A program made the position numbers and the translations under genes. From an uncultured Cellvibrio sp. (GTDB lineage Bacteria; Pseudomonadota; Gammaproteobacteria; Pseudomonadales; Cellvibrionaceae), in the NCBI GenBank assembly GCA_946481095.1, contig CAMLML010000006.1, forward strand, positions 1 through 64,000: DNA of 64,000 nt, written 5' to 3'. The notes under the pieces were generated by a model, which worked only from the letters and a program-made list of their open reading frames with translations, had not been told where the DNA came from and searched no databases. This document shows positions 18,735-27,634 of the stretch, one piece after another; the stretch's first letter is position 1; each line of letters starts with the position of its first letter.

Positions 18735-19588
18735 CGCTGAAAATTTTGTATCGCGGCTATTTAACGGATTGCAATTACACTTGCGAATACTGCCCTTTTG
18801 CCAAAACCAAAAATACTGAAGAAGAACAAGCGCAAGATCGCACGGCTCTGGACGCTTTTGTCAATTGGGTTGCGCAAAATGCTCATGCCAACAGACCCAT
18901 GGAAATTTTACTTACGCCTTATGGTGAAGCCATGGTAAGGCCTTGGTACCGACAAGCATTTGTTCAACTTTCCCACTTGCCTTTTGTTAAAAAAATTGCA
19001 GTGCAAACCAATCTTTCATGGCACACGTCCTGGTTATCTGAAGCCAATACTGAACGCACTGCTATCTGGGCTACTTTTCATCCGGATTTTGTCAGCGTCG
19101 AAAAATTTTTAGAAAAATGCAGCCAGCTTTCAGATTTAGGTGTGGCCTACAGTGTAGGTGCTGTCGGGTTACGCGAGCATTTTAAGAAAATTCAACAATT
19201 GCGAGTACAGTTACCATCAAATATTTATTTGTGGATTAATGCTTACAAAGATGTTCCTTTATATTATTCATCTGATGAAATTCAATTTCTATCTAATATT
19301 GACTCACACTTTCCCACCAACCTGCAAAATTATTCCAGCCAGAACCAAGCTTGTCGCACAGGTGATGAAGTTGTATCAATAGAGGGCGGTGGCGACTTAT
19401 ACCGCTGTCATTTCATCAAAGAAAAACGCGGCAATATTTTTAAAGATGATCTCGACAAGATGCTCTGGCGCAGCCCCTGCACCCGCAATATTTGCGATTG
19501 TCATATAGGTTACGTGCACATGAATGATTTGAAATTGTATGAGCTTTATGGCGATAGAGTAATGGAGAGGATCCCTCTCCATTTTTGA
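18731..19588 (+). CDS. Radical SAM protein with C-terminal Cys cluster, STM4011-like
   Basis: 285 aa. The radical SAM motif is CNYTCEYC near residue 14 (YRGYLTDCNYTCEYCPFAK). The C-terminus carries a second group of cysteines (ACRTGDE, LYRCHF, SPCTRNICDCHIGYVH), reminiscent of a SPASM-like auxiliary cluster and so of peptide- or protein-modifying radical SAM enzymes. It starts inside the stop of the preceding radical SAM gene, which implies coupled synthesis. The last codons also encode a perfect terminator hairpin. Last gene of the five-gene cassette; substrate unknown. Confidence 0.85.
   Translation: MTLKILYRGYLTDCNYTCEYCPFAKTKNTEEEQAQDRTALDAFVNWVAQNAHANRPMEILLTPYGEAMVRPWYRQAFVQLSHLPFVKKIAVQTNLSWHTSWLSEANTERTAIWATFHPDFVSVEKFLEKCSQLSDLGVAYSVGAVGLREHFKKIQQLRVQLPSNIYLWINAYKDVPLYYSSDEIQFLSNIDSHFPTNLQNYSSQNQACRTGDEVVSIEGGGDLYRCHFIKEKRGNIFKDDLDKMLWRSPCTRNICDCHIGYVHMNDLKLYELYGDRVMERIPLHF
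19562..19588 (+). terminator. Terminator encoded within the last codons of the cassette
   Basis: ATGGAGAGG-ATC-CCTCTCCAT followed by TTTTTG: a perfect 9-bp stem with a 3-nt loop (19562-19582). The sequence also encodes the C-terminus MERIPLHF of the STM4011-like protein. Confidence 0.75.
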
Positions 19589-19603
19589 CTGGTTTTTTAC
19601 ACT

Positions 19604-19810
19604 CTAGCCAGATTGCACCTGTAAATTTTGTTCGGCGCGTTTTGCTTCGATTTTTTTCCACACCAGCTCATGAAAATGAAAAGCAACTGTATTGATTGCA
19701 GGTTCAACCAATGCCAAAGCGCTACCTACTACAACACTACCCGTTAATGCGTAACCAACAGAAAAAGCAACAGTGAAATGTATGACAGCGAAGCTTGCAG
19801 TTTTGGCCAT
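19604..19810 (-). CDS. DUF2061 small membrane protein
   Basis: 68 aa. MAKTASFAVIHFTVAFSVGYALTGSVVVGSALALVEPAINTVAF and HFHELVWKKIEAK match the DUF2061 pattern: an N-terminal KT, a membrane span with LTGS, an E in the second span, then HE.xW. The ATG at 19810 has AGAGG 7-8 nt upstream. Convergent with the STM4011-like gene. Function unknown. Confidence 0.8.
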   Translation of the reverse strand: MAKTASFAVIHFTVAFSVGYALTGSVVVGSALALVEPAINTVAFHFHELVWKKIEAKRAEQNLQVQSG

Positions 19811-19915
19811 GATTTTTACCTCTGACTGTTTTAATAAAATGTTTACCTGATCCCAGTCTAGTCAGAAGAATAAATTGTTAAAGTTAAACCTTTAAAAGAA
19901 GCCTATAGCTATTGC

Positions 19916-20563
19916 CTATGATAAAAATGGATTCAAAATACGCATCCAACCTGTAAAGCGAATAGGCGCATTTAATACCGCAATACAAATACAATCTTCA
20001 TTTTGTAATGCTGTCGGACTGTGTTTGTGGCTGGCGTCACGGCTGATGAAATCACCGCGGTGATAAACACCCAGTTCATCAGAAAAACCACCGCGCAGAA
20101 TCAGAGTGTACTCAGTACCCTTGTGAGTGTGTTTCGGCACCTGGGCGCCTGCTGATATTTTTTGCAACACTACATCTGCATTTTTTTCACCCAGCAAACC
20201 ACTCAAATCAAACTTGCTGATGGTTTTGGTTTGTTTTTTCCATGCAAGGTTATGCAGGTCAGCAGGCAGGTATTTGTCGAGTGGATTATTAAACCCGTTT
20301 GTCACTGACGAGCTACTCTCGGCCGCCACTCCTTTTCTTTCCGGCAATGAGGCAATAAATGCATCTATTACATCACGATTATCCGGGGTTGCAGGGGTTA
20401 TGTTTTCAAACAAAACGCCACCCAGCAAATTGGTTTGGCGCACATAGGTTTGGCATTGATGACATGAAGCAAGATGCACAGAGACAATCAACGCTTCCGC
20501 AGACGATAAATTTCCGGCTGCATAATTCATCAACATTAATTCATCAGGATGATAGTGACTCAT
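19916..20563 (-). CDS. ChrR-type zinc anti-sigma factor with cupin domain
   Basis: 215 aa. The N-terminal zinc anti-sigma (ZAS) domain begins MSHYHPDELMLMNYAAGNLS and has H-x3-C-x2-C in SVHLASCHQC. The C-terminal cupin domain has metal-ligand residues in VPKHTHKGTEYTLILRGGFSDELG and a second histidine in DASHKHSP. In Rhodobacter, ChrR holds sigma-E until singlet oxygen or organic peroxides act. Here it is encoded directly after an ECF sigma gene with a 4-nt ATGA overlap, as expected for the ECF11 group. Confidence 0.93.
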   Translation of the reverse strand: MSHYHPDELMLMNYAAGNLSSAEALIVSVHLASCHQCQTYVRQTNLLGGVLFENITPATPDNRDVIDAFIASLPERKGVAAESSSSVTNGFNNPLDKYLPADLHNLAWKKQTKTISKFDLSGLLGEKNADVVLQKISAGAQVPKHTHKGTEYTLILRGGFSDELGVYHRGDFISRDASHKHSPTALQNEDCICIAVLNAPIRFTGWMRILNPFLS

Positions 20564-21174
20564 AAATCTTTTGCCTCAAACATCATGCGCAATTTCTGCA
20601 GCGATAAACGAATTCTGCCTTTTACTGTGCCAAGGGGAATATTCAACTCTTCTGCAACTTCTTCGTGGGTTTTGCCTTCGTAATAGACTTTTCGCAAAGC
20701 AATCATTTGTTCTTCAGGCAAAGTATCCATCGATTTTTTTACAAAGCTTTCCGTGGACATTTGTTGAATCGATAGTACCGTAGTGTCTTCAGTAGGAATC
20801 TGCCAGAGTTCCTCCGTTTCAATTACCACTTCAGCACTGGTGCGGTTCATTCGCCGCAACATATCAATACGCTGGTTTCGCGCTATGGTAAAAATCCAGG
20901 TGGAGATATTGGCTATATCTTCATTGTATTTATCTGCATTTCGCCACACGCTGGTCATGACTTCCTGTACCAATACATCCGCTTGCTGACCAAAACGCTG
21001 GTTGATCGCATAGGCTTTTATTCGTGGCGCAAAGTATTGATAAATTTCACGAAACGCCGCGCGATCATCATGCTCGGCAACCCGTTTTAATAATTCCGCC
21101 CAATTGCGGTTCGGCGTGGATGTTTCCGATCCATGCATGGGTGCTACCTGACTTGTTGCCATATTGAGTCTCAT
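20560..21174 (-). CDS. ECF RNA polymerase sigma factor, RpoE/ECF11-like
   Basis: About 204 aa. Region 2 runs FREIYQYFAPRIKAYAINQRF to STWIFTIARNQRIDMLRR and region 4 is DTLPEEQMIALRKVYYEGKTHEEVAEELNIPLGTVKGRIR. Partner ChrR-like anti-sigma follows with an ATGA overlap. The start is uncertain between ATG 21174 and ATG 21162; the TTG at 21228 is ruled out because it lies in the promoter. An ECF11-type promoter on its own strand suggests autoregulation, and the same motif precedes the divergent DUF4397 gene. Confidence 0.92.
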   Translation of the reverse strand: MRLNMATSQVAPMHGSETSTPNRNWAELLKRVAEHDDRAAFREIYQYFAPRIKAYAINQRFGQQADVLVQEVMTSVWRNADKYNEDIANISTWIFTIARNQRIDMLRRMNRTSAEVVIETEELWQIPTEDTTVLSIQQMSTESFVKKSMDTLPEEQMIALRKVYYEGKTHEEVAEELNIPLGTVKGRIRLSLQKLRMMFEAKDL

Positions 21175-21207
21175 TATGCGCTCTGTGGATTGTCTTGTAA
21201 CGCCTCT

Positions 21208-21235
21208 GATACGTAAGCTTTTTGACAAGCGATCA
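21208..21235 (-). promoter_or_regulatory. ECF11-type promoter of the sigma/anti-sigma operon
   Basis: Minus strand TGATCG (21235-21230), 16-nt spacer, CGTATC (21213-21208). It fits the TGATC-N16-CGTA pattern recalled for ChrR-partnered ECF sigmas and lies about 28 nt from the likely transcript-to-ATG distance of the sigma gene. Confidence 0.75.
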
Positions 21236-21302
21236 ATTCATAAATTTTTTTTCTAAAAAACAGGATTTTCCTTGCATATATCACTATTCAATTCAAAAAA
21301 AT

Positions 21303-21330
21303 TGATCCTTCGACAAAAACTGCCCGTAAG
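21303..21330 (+). promoter_or_regulatory. ECF11-type promoter of the DUF4397 lipoprotein gene
   Basis: TGATCC (21303-21308), 16-nt spacer, CGTAAG (21325-21330), the same spacing as the sigma operon's promoter in the opposite direction. It lies about 70 nt before the ATG at 21400. Confidence 0.75.
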
Positions 21331-21399
21331 CCAAGCGCATGTTTGATTAAACCCCTGTGCTGTTAACAACGATAATCCAAACTCAAAGAGGATTGTGTT

Positions 21400-22971
21400 A
21401 TGAAACTTTTTCAATTTTTAATGGCTGGACTTTTAAGTTTTCTGCTAGCTGCCTGTGGCAGTGACTCGAAAGACAATACCTCCATCACGGCAAGTGCATC
21501 CGCAACCACAGTAAAAGCAACTCAAACACTGACATTTACTGCAACAGTTACGGGCACATCCAATACATCTGTCAGCTGGAAGGTTGACCAGGCAAATGGC
21601 GGCACAATAACAGCGGATGGACTCTATACCGCACCCAACACACCGGGAGCTTACTCTGTGACAGCAACCAGTGACGCCAACAAAAAGCGCACCGCCACTG
21701 TTTCTTTCACAGTAGTACCGCTGGATAAAACAATGGTGCGTGTCTTCCACGCCTCACCGGACGCCCCCAAAGTGAATCTTTGGGTAAACGATGCAGTCGC
21801 CGTGTCCAATCTGGATTATCAAAACTCCACAGGGCAAATAGCTCTGGATGAAGGAACTTATAAAGTGGCGGTGGAAGGTGTGATCCCCGCTGGTAACGCA
21901 ACTGTGATTGGTCCGGTTAATCTTTCACTGGCGGGCAACACGGATTACGACGTGATTGCTGTGAATAGTGTCGCTAACATTGAGCCATTAATTATCAGCG
22001 ATACAGGAAATTTAACTGACAATAGCAAAGTTCGTGTACGCGTTGCACATCTCGCGGCGGCCGCACCTGCAGTAAAAGTATTTGTTACTGCGCCAGATGT
22101 CGATCTGATGGGTGTTACGCCATTGGGAACATTTTCATTTAAAGAAACGCTTGGGCCTGTCGAAATTGCTGCAGGAAATTACCAAATTCGTGTTGCTCTT
22201 GCCAACAATACAGTAGTGTTTGATTCAGGCAGTGTTGCACTTGCTGCAGGAAAAGATTTATTGATTGGAGCAGTACCCAATGTGCACACAGGCACATCGC
22301 CTATTAGTCTTGCGGTGTTGGATGGCGATGCAGTCGCGCTGGTTCACGACAAATCCGCCGGTGCAAAATTACGTGTTGTTCACGCATCGGCAAATGCACC
22401 TGCGGTCGATATATTAGCGAACAATAGCACCACACCCGCCGTGAGTAATCTTGCATTTCCTGATGCAACCGATTATTTAAATTTGCCCGCCGCCACTTAC
22501 AATTTTAAAGTCGTTCCCACTGGAACTTTGACACCAGCAGTGATCAACGCCGATGTTCCATTAATCAACGGCAGTAGTTACAGCTTGCTGGCAGTCAATC
22601 AATTATCGGCCATCGAACCTTTACTGGTGACTGACAATCTACGCAAAGTGGCAACTGAAGCCAGAATTCGTTTAATTCATGCATCAACTCTGGCAGCGAA
22701 TGTCGATATTTACGTGGTTGCTGCAGGCGCTTCAATTGCAAATGCAACGCCCAACTTTGCCAATGTTCCATTCAAAGCTGATACCGGTTATGTCTCACTG
22801 GCGGCGGGAAATTATGATGTCATCATCACGCCGACCGGTACCAAAACTGAAGCGATCAAAGCAACATTGAGTTTAAGCAATGGAAAAATTTACATCGCGA
22901 TTGCACGTGATGGCACCAATCTGACAACACCTTTGGGTGTGATTGGTTTGGATGAACTTGCCGCAAACTAA
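21400..22971 (+). CDS. DUF4397-repeat lipoprotein with Ig-like N-terminal domain
   Basis: 523 aa. The signal peptide ends in a lipobox (SFLLAAC, Cys19). Residues about 25-105 form a bacterial Ig-like domain (SWKVDQANGGTITADGLYTAP, YSVTATSDANKK). After that come four DUF4397 units, each beginning RV.HAS or RIRLIHAS with AP.V and ending in an AVNSVA.IEPL-type strand (starts near residues 110, 205, 325 and 425). It is probably surface- or periplasm-exposed; ligand unknown. Strong Shine-Dalgarno (AAAGAGGA). The ECF11-type promoter makes it a predicted direct target of the adjacent sigma factor. Confidence 0.85.
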   Translation: MKLFQFLMAGLLSFLLAACGSDSKDNTSITASASATTVKATQTLTFTATVTGTSNTSVSWKVDQANGGTITADGLYTAPNTPGAYSVTATSDANKKRTATVSFTVVPLDKTMVRVFHASPDAPKVNLWVNDAVAVSNLDYQNSTGQIALDEGTYKVAVEGVIPAGNATVIGPVNLSLAGNTDYDVIAVNSVANIEPLIISDTGNLTDNSKVRVRVAHLAAAAPAVKVFVTAPDVDLMGVTPLGTFSFKETLGPVEIAAGNYQIRVALANNTVVFDSGSVALAAGKDLLIGAVPNVHTGTSPISLAVLDGDAVALVHDKSAGAKLRVVHASANAPAVDILANNSTTPAVSNLAFPDATDYLNLPAATYNFKVVPTGTLTPAVINADVPLINGSSYSLLAVNQLSAIEPLLVTDNLRKVATEARIRLIHASTLAANVDIYVVAAGASIANATPNFANVPFKADTGYVSLAAGNYDVIITPTGTKTEAIKATLSLSNGKIYIAIARDGTNLTTPLGVIGLDELAAN

Positions 22972-22988
22972 AAATTTCCAGGGTCACA

Positions 22989-23018
22989 AAAGGGAAGCTT
23001 GATGCTTCCCTTTTTTAT
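22989..23018 (+). terminator. Terminator after the DUF4397 gene
   Basis: AGGGAAGC-TTGAT-GCTTCCCT followed by TTTTTA: 8-bp stem and T run, 20 nt after the stop. Confidence 0.88.
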
Positions 23019-23108
23019 TGGCATGAGAAATTGCAAGTCACAAATCTGTAAAGAAGATTTATTAGTCTGTTATTCTGGTTCTGCAAATAATCTCACACAG
23101 GGTGACGC

Positions 23109-24440
23109 ATGAAGGTAACCGTTTTTGGTATAGGTTATGTTGGATTGGTGCAAGCAGCAGTATTGGCAGAGGTTGGGCATGATGTCATCTGTATTGATAT
23201 AGATGAGCAAAAAGTTGAACTGTTAAAACAAGGGATTGTTCCGATCTACGAACCTAACCTCGATGCATTGGTTAAACAAAATTTTGCAGCTAATCGTCTT
23301 AATTTTTCAACTGATGCAAAGATTGGTGTTGCACATGGCGACATTCAGTTTATTGCTGTAGGCACGCCCCCGGATGAAGATGGCTCGGCTGATTTGCAGT
23401 ACGTATTATCGGTTGCAAAATCCATCGCACAACACATGGATACAAACAAAATCGTTGTCAATAAATCTACTGTGCCTGTCGGCACTGGCGATAAAGTTAA
23501 ACAGAGCATAGAAAAAATTCTGCAGGAAGCCAACAAGTCACACCTCAAAGTGGATGTGATATCCAACCCGGAATTTCTTAAAGGTGGTTCTGCCGTTGCT
23601 GATTGCATGAAGCCTGATCGAATTATTATTGGCACAAACGATAGTGATGCCGAAGAAATCATGCGCGAATTATATGCGCCATTTAATCGCAATCACGAAA
23701 AAATTATCGTGATGGATATGCGTAGTGCCGAACTCACCAAATATGCAGCCAATTGCATTCTGGCAACCAAAATCAGTTTTATGAATGAAATTGCCAATCT
23801 TGCAGAAATATTAGGCGCCGATATTGAGGCGGTGCGCCAGGGCATAGGGAGTGATCCGCGTATTGGTTATCACTTTATTTATCCGGGAATTGGTTATGGT
23901 GGCTCTTGTTTTCCAAAAGATGTTCAAGCTCTGATTAAAACTGCCGAACAAATTCAATTCGATGCCAAATTATTAAAAGCGGTTGAAGCACGCAATAACG
24001 AGCAAAAGCTAACAATATTTAAAAAAATATCGCAGCATTTCAATAAGGATCTAAAAGGAAAAACGTTTGCCCTTTGGGGACTGAGTTTTAAACCCAACAC
24101 CGACGATATGCGCGAAGCTCCTTCACGTGTATTAATGGAACTCTTGTGGCAAGCAGGTGCAAAAATTCAAGCATTTGATCCGGAAGCCATGAATGAAACG
24201 CAAAGACTTTACTCCGACAGAGAGGATTTATTGCTCTGCGGCACCAAAGAGGCAGCATTAAAAGGTGCAGATGCATTGGTAATACTGACCGAATGGCAAG
24301 CCTTCAGAGCGCCGGATTTCGACTTGATCAAATCCAGACTAACCTATCCGGTTATTTTTGATGGCCGCAATTTGTATGACCCCAAACGAATGCAAAAGAA
24401 AGGATTAACTTATTATTCTGTTGGGAGAAAAGCGGCGTGA
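23109..24440 (+). CDS. ugd: UDP-glucose 6-dehydrogenase
   Basis: Oxidises UDP-glucose to UDP-glucuronate with NAD, supplying exopolysaccharide or lipid A precursors. 443 aa with the N-terminal Rossmann motif ([21 protein letters not shown]), [23 protein letters not shown], catalytic Cys in [12 protein letters not shown] near residue 260, and the C-terminal binding domain ([18 protein letters not shown]). Good Shine-Dalgarno (AGGGTGA). It stands alone, so its pathway role is not shown by context. Confidence 0.93.
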   Translation: MKVTVFGIGYVGLVQAAVLAEVGHDVICIDIDEQKVELLKQGIVPIYEPNLDALVKQNFAANRLNFSTDAKIGVAHGDIQFIAVGTPPDEDGSADLQYVLSVAKSIAQHMDTNKIVVNKSTVPVGTGDKVKQSIEKILQEANKSHLKVDVISNPEFLKGGSAVADCMKPDRIIIGTNDSDAEEIMRELYAPFNRNHEKIIVMDMRSAELTKYAANCILATKISFMNEIANLAEILGADIEAVRQGIGSDPRIGYHFIYPGIGYGGSCFPKDVQALIKTAEQIQFDAKLLKAVEARNNEQKLTIFKKISQHFNKDLKGKTFALWGLSFKPNTDDMREAPSRVLMELLWQAGAKIQAFDPEAMNETQRLYSDREDLLLCGTKEAALKGADALVILTEWQAFRAPDFDLIKSRLTYPVIFDGRNLYDPKRMQKKGLTYYSVGRKAA

Positions 24441-24557
24441 TTAATCTGCTTCGGGATACTTGGTGTCATTTCGTTACTGAGGGCTTTGTGAAACTTCCCT
24501 GTAGCATATTCAATCAAAACAATATTTTTACACTCTTCAATTTGAGTATCCCGCCAA

Positions 24558-25190
24558 CTATTTTTTTGAACGTTCTGACCTGATTTTTTTAATTAAAAAA
24601 TCGGCGATAGCGAGCATTTTTTGATGAGCGTCTTTGCTGGCGGGTGAGTCGATTCTGTACTTGCCGTCAACAATCAAGGCTGGAGTTCCTGAAATCTTAT
24701 AGCTACGAATTTTCGAATCCGCTATTTTTATTCGGCTGGAAACAGCTAAAGAGTCATAAGTGGCAATCACTGTTTCTTTGGATACACCATAAGGTTCCAT
24801 AAGCTCGGCCCAAGCTTTCGCTGTATCAAGCATATTGCGTTTTTCCTGAAATTCCTTAAACACTGCCATCTGGATTTTCGGCTGTAATTTCAATGTAACT
24901 GCTGTATAAAATCCTCGTTGTAATGGCTCCATAAAAGGAGCCCATGCCGCATGCATCTGTACAAAAGCAACATCAGGAGATTGCTTCTTCACCCAGGATT
25001 CAAGCAGTGGCTCAAAATGAAGACAATGTGGGCAGTGATAGGAAAATACTTCCAACACTTCAATTTTAGACGGATCAAAAGGTCTAACCTGATTTTCCAG
25101 TACTACGTAGTCTTTGTCTTTCAAAAAGGTCTCGTCTGCAAAAGACAACAGCGAAAGAAATAACAACGAAAATCCAACAAAAAATCGCAT
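24558..25190 (-). CDS. dsbA: Thiol:disulfide interchange protein DsbA
   Basis: 210 aa periplasmic disulfide oxidase. The signal peptide is MRFFVGFSLLFLSLLSFADE. The thioredoxin active site is CPHC in FSYHCPHCLHFEPLL, and the cis-Pro loop is GTPALIVDGKYRI. DsbA donates disulfides to exported proteins, and the Cys-containing secreted enzymes in this window are plausible clients (inference). Good Shine-Dalgarno (GGAGTAAAAA). Convergent with ugd. Confidence 0.93.
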   Translation of the reverse strand: MRFFVGFSLLFLSLLSFADETFLKDKDYVVLENQVRPFDPSKIEVLEVFSYHCPHCLHFEPLLESWVKKQSPDVAFVQMHAAWAPFMEPLQRGFYTAVTLKLQPKIQMAVFKEFQEKRNMLDTAKAWAELMEPYGVSKETVIATYDSLAVSSRIKIADSKIRSYKISGTPALIVDGKYRIDSPASKDAHQKMLAIADFLIKKIRSERSKK

Positions 25191-25280
25191 TTTTTACTCC
25201 AGCCAATCCAATAAACGGGAACTATTGGATTCAAAATTAACCAATATGTTCAATCATCAGGATTATTTTGTTCAACACTA

Positions 25281-26471
25281 TTACACCTCACGCAAAGCCG
25301 TCGCTATCGGCAAATTGGCTGCGCGAATGGCGGGGAAAAATCCGCCGATGAAACCAATGATTACCGCAAACCAAATGCCTTGAATGATGAGTTCTTTGGT
25401 AACTGCAAAATCGAAAACGACCTGACTGAAGCTGGAAAAATTTAAAGTTGATACGGTATAACCATTAAAGAGTAAATACACCACTACTGCACCAATCAAA
25501 CCGCCGACAAGCGACAACAAAATAGATTCCACTAAAGTTGAAATTGCAACAGGTAAAGATCCAAAACCAATTGCACGCAAGGTGGCAATTTCACGTGTGC
25601 GGGTTGAAACCGATGTATACATGGTGTTGATTGCGCCGAAAACTGCACCTATTGCCATCAGGATTGCCACTGGCCAGCCAATGGTTTTAATAAAAATAGT
25701 CAGCGGTTTTGACTGCTCCGCCAAATATTCCGATTCCAGCTGTGCAGAAAAATTAAATGTAGGATTGGAAGCCAAGCCTTCTTTTAATTTTTGCAGTCCA
25801 TCAGCACCATCCAGTTTTACCCGAACAGTTTGGAAAGAATTTCCACGGCGATACACTTCTTGCAAAACTTTGGCATCACACCACAATTCCGATTCAGCCA
25901 ATCCACCTTCAGCTTCGAATGCGCCCACAACTGTCCACTCGGTTGAACCGAATTTAATTTTGTCGCCGACATTTAATTGTGCAAATTGACGCTGCACAGC
26001 ACGACCAACAACCAATTCATTAGTGCCCGGAGTAAATTGTCGGCCTTCCACAATTTTTAAATTTTTTCTGATGCTGAAAGCAGTCGAAAGAACACCACGC
26101 AAAGGTACGTTAGCTGATGAATTGGTGCTGCGTTTGGTAACGTCTACCACTACATATAATTCCGGTGAACTGATGGGTTCTTCACCATTGCGAACAATAC
26201 CGGGTAAGTGTGAAATTTCCTGAGCCTGTGCGTAACCCAAACCACTCGCCATTTCCGAAGTTGCACCGGATCGCATAATAATCGCGATATCTTCAGCGCC
26301 GCCTTTTAACATGGTGCGCTGAAAACCTGTGGCCATCGACAGTACGCCGATAAAAACACCCACCACACAAGCGACACCAAAAATAGCGACAGACGATGTA
26401 CCCAAACGCTGTGGGATATTACGAATATTCATCCAGCTGATAATGGGGATTTGCAATAAACTGTGTGACAT
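25281..26471 (-). CDS. ABC transporter permease, FtsX/MacB type (second subunit)
   Basis: 396 aa. One N-terminal membrane helix, a periplasmic MacB-PCD domain of about 200 aa (MLKGGAEDIAIIMRSGA, ELVVGRAVQRQFAQLNVGDKI) and three C-terminal helices with an FtsX block (STRTREIATLRAIGFGSLPVA). It belongs to the type VII ABC (mechanotransmission) class. It is separated by 3 nt from the preceding permease; with it, an ATPase and an adaptor it forms a complete exporter or lipoprotein-trafficking unit. Substrate unknown. Confidence 0.9.
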   Translation of the reverse strand: MSHSLLQIPIISWMNIRNIPQRLGTSSVAIFGVACVVGVFIGVLSMATGFQRTMLKGGAEDIAIIMRSGATSEMASGLGYAQAQEISHLPGIVRNGEEPISSPELYVVVDVTKRSTNSSANVPLRGVLSTAFSIRKNLKIVEGRQFTPGTNELVVGRAVQRQFAQLNVGDKIKFGSTEWTVVGAFEAEGGLAESELWCDAKVLQEVYRRGNSFQTVRVKLDGADGLQKLKEGLASNPTFNFSAQLESEYLAEQSKPLTIFIKTIGWPVAILMAIGAVFGAINTMYTSVSTRTREIATLRAIGFGSLPVAISTLVESILLSLVGGLIGAVVVYLLFNGYTVSTLNFSSFSQVVFDFAVTKELIIQGIWFAVIIGFIGGFFPAIRAANLPIATALREV

Positions 26472-26474
26472 GAT

Positions 26475-27632
26475 TTATCTCCTGCGCAACGCCGCTACAA
26501 TTTGTAAACGCAAACCTTGAATAGCAGGAATTGCACCGGTAAAAATTCCAAAAATCACAATCAACAATAATCCCTGTAATAAAACCTGCGAACTCATCAC
26601 CAAACCGGGCAAAGTTGCCGCGAGCGCTTCTGCAGCACCGGCAACAATAACCTGCGCAAATAATAAACCGATTACGCCACCCACAACCGACAAAAATACC
26701 GCTTCACCCAGCACCAACCACATCACATTGGTATCAGAAAATCCCAGAGTTTTTAACACGGCCAATTCCGGAATGCGTTCGCGAAAACTTTGCGCCATGG
26801 TATTGCCGGCAACTAACAGCATAGTAAAAAATACTGCCCCCAAAATTATCGATGTAATAAAACCTATATCGGCAAATTGTTTGGCAAACGATTTTGTAAA
26901 ATCTTTTTCGCTACTGGTTTTGGTTTCAGCCGCCGAATTAGCAAAGAGAGCATCAACCTGTTTGGCCACCAGTTCAGATTGATTTTTATCTTTTACTTTC
27001 ACAATCATCCAACCCAGCGTGCCCTTACCATAAAGCCGCGCCTCATCAAAATAGGAATAGTGCATCAACATGGTACTGGTATCAGCACCTTTGGTTTTGA
27101 CATCATAAATTCCGCTGATTTCAAATTCCCAGGTAGTGCTGCCGCCTTGTTGTGGAAACATACCAATCAAAGGAACCCTGTCACCAATTTTCCATTTGTA
27201 TTTATCCACCAGTGCTTTGCCTATCACCACACCAATACGATTGGCTTTCCAGGCTTTCATTTGTTCTTCAGGCAGGCTCACCATATCTTCGTAAATCGAA
27301 AAATAATCATCTGCTTCAATTGCAAATTGCGGAAACTGATTTTTTTGTTCCTGGTAATAACCGCCAAACCAATTGGCCTGGGTTGCGATGGCGACGCCAT
27401 CCAGATTTTTTACTTTTGCGAGATAGTTGTAAGGTAAGGGTTGAATCAAGGTAATTTTATTAATGGTGACCAATCGATCCTCACCCGCAAGCTCGGCACC
27501 CTGATCAAATGCACTGCCTAAAGTACGCAGCAACCCAAATAATAAAAACGCAACCACAATCGACAAGCATGTCAAAATCGTACGGACTTTTTTTCGTCCG
27601 AGATTTTTCATAATAAAGTAGAGGTAATACAT
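26475..27632 (-). CDS. ABC transporter permease, FtsX/MacB type (first subunit)
   Basis: 385 aa with the same architecture as its neighbour: N-terminal helix (TILTCLSIVVAFLLFGLL), large periplasmic domain, and three C-terminal helices with FRERIPELAVLKTLGFSDTNVMWLVLGEA. The two permeases are distinct, so the transporter is probably a heterodimer like LolCE and unlike homodimeric MacB. It lies 2 nt after the ATPase stop. Confidence 0.9.
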   Translation of the reverse strand: MYYLYFIMKNLGRKKVRTILTCLSIVVAFLLFGLLRTLGSAFDQGAELAGEDRLVTINKITLIQPLPYNYLAKVKNLDGVAIATQANWFGGYYQEQKNQFPQFAIEADDYFSIYEDMVSLPEEQMKAWKANRIGVVIGKALVDKYKWKIGDRVPLIGMFPQQGGSTTWEFEISGIYDVKTKGADTSTMLMHYSYFDEARLYGKGTLGWMIVKVKDKNQSELVAKQVDALFANSAAETKTSSEKDFTKSFAKQFADIGFITSIILGAVFFTMLLVAGNTMAQSFRERIPELAVLKTLGFSDTNVMWLVLGEAVFLSVVGGVIGLLFAQVIVAGAAEALAATLPGLVMSSQVLLQGLLLIVIFGIFTGAIPAIQGLRLQIVAALRRR

Positions 27633-27634
27633 GA

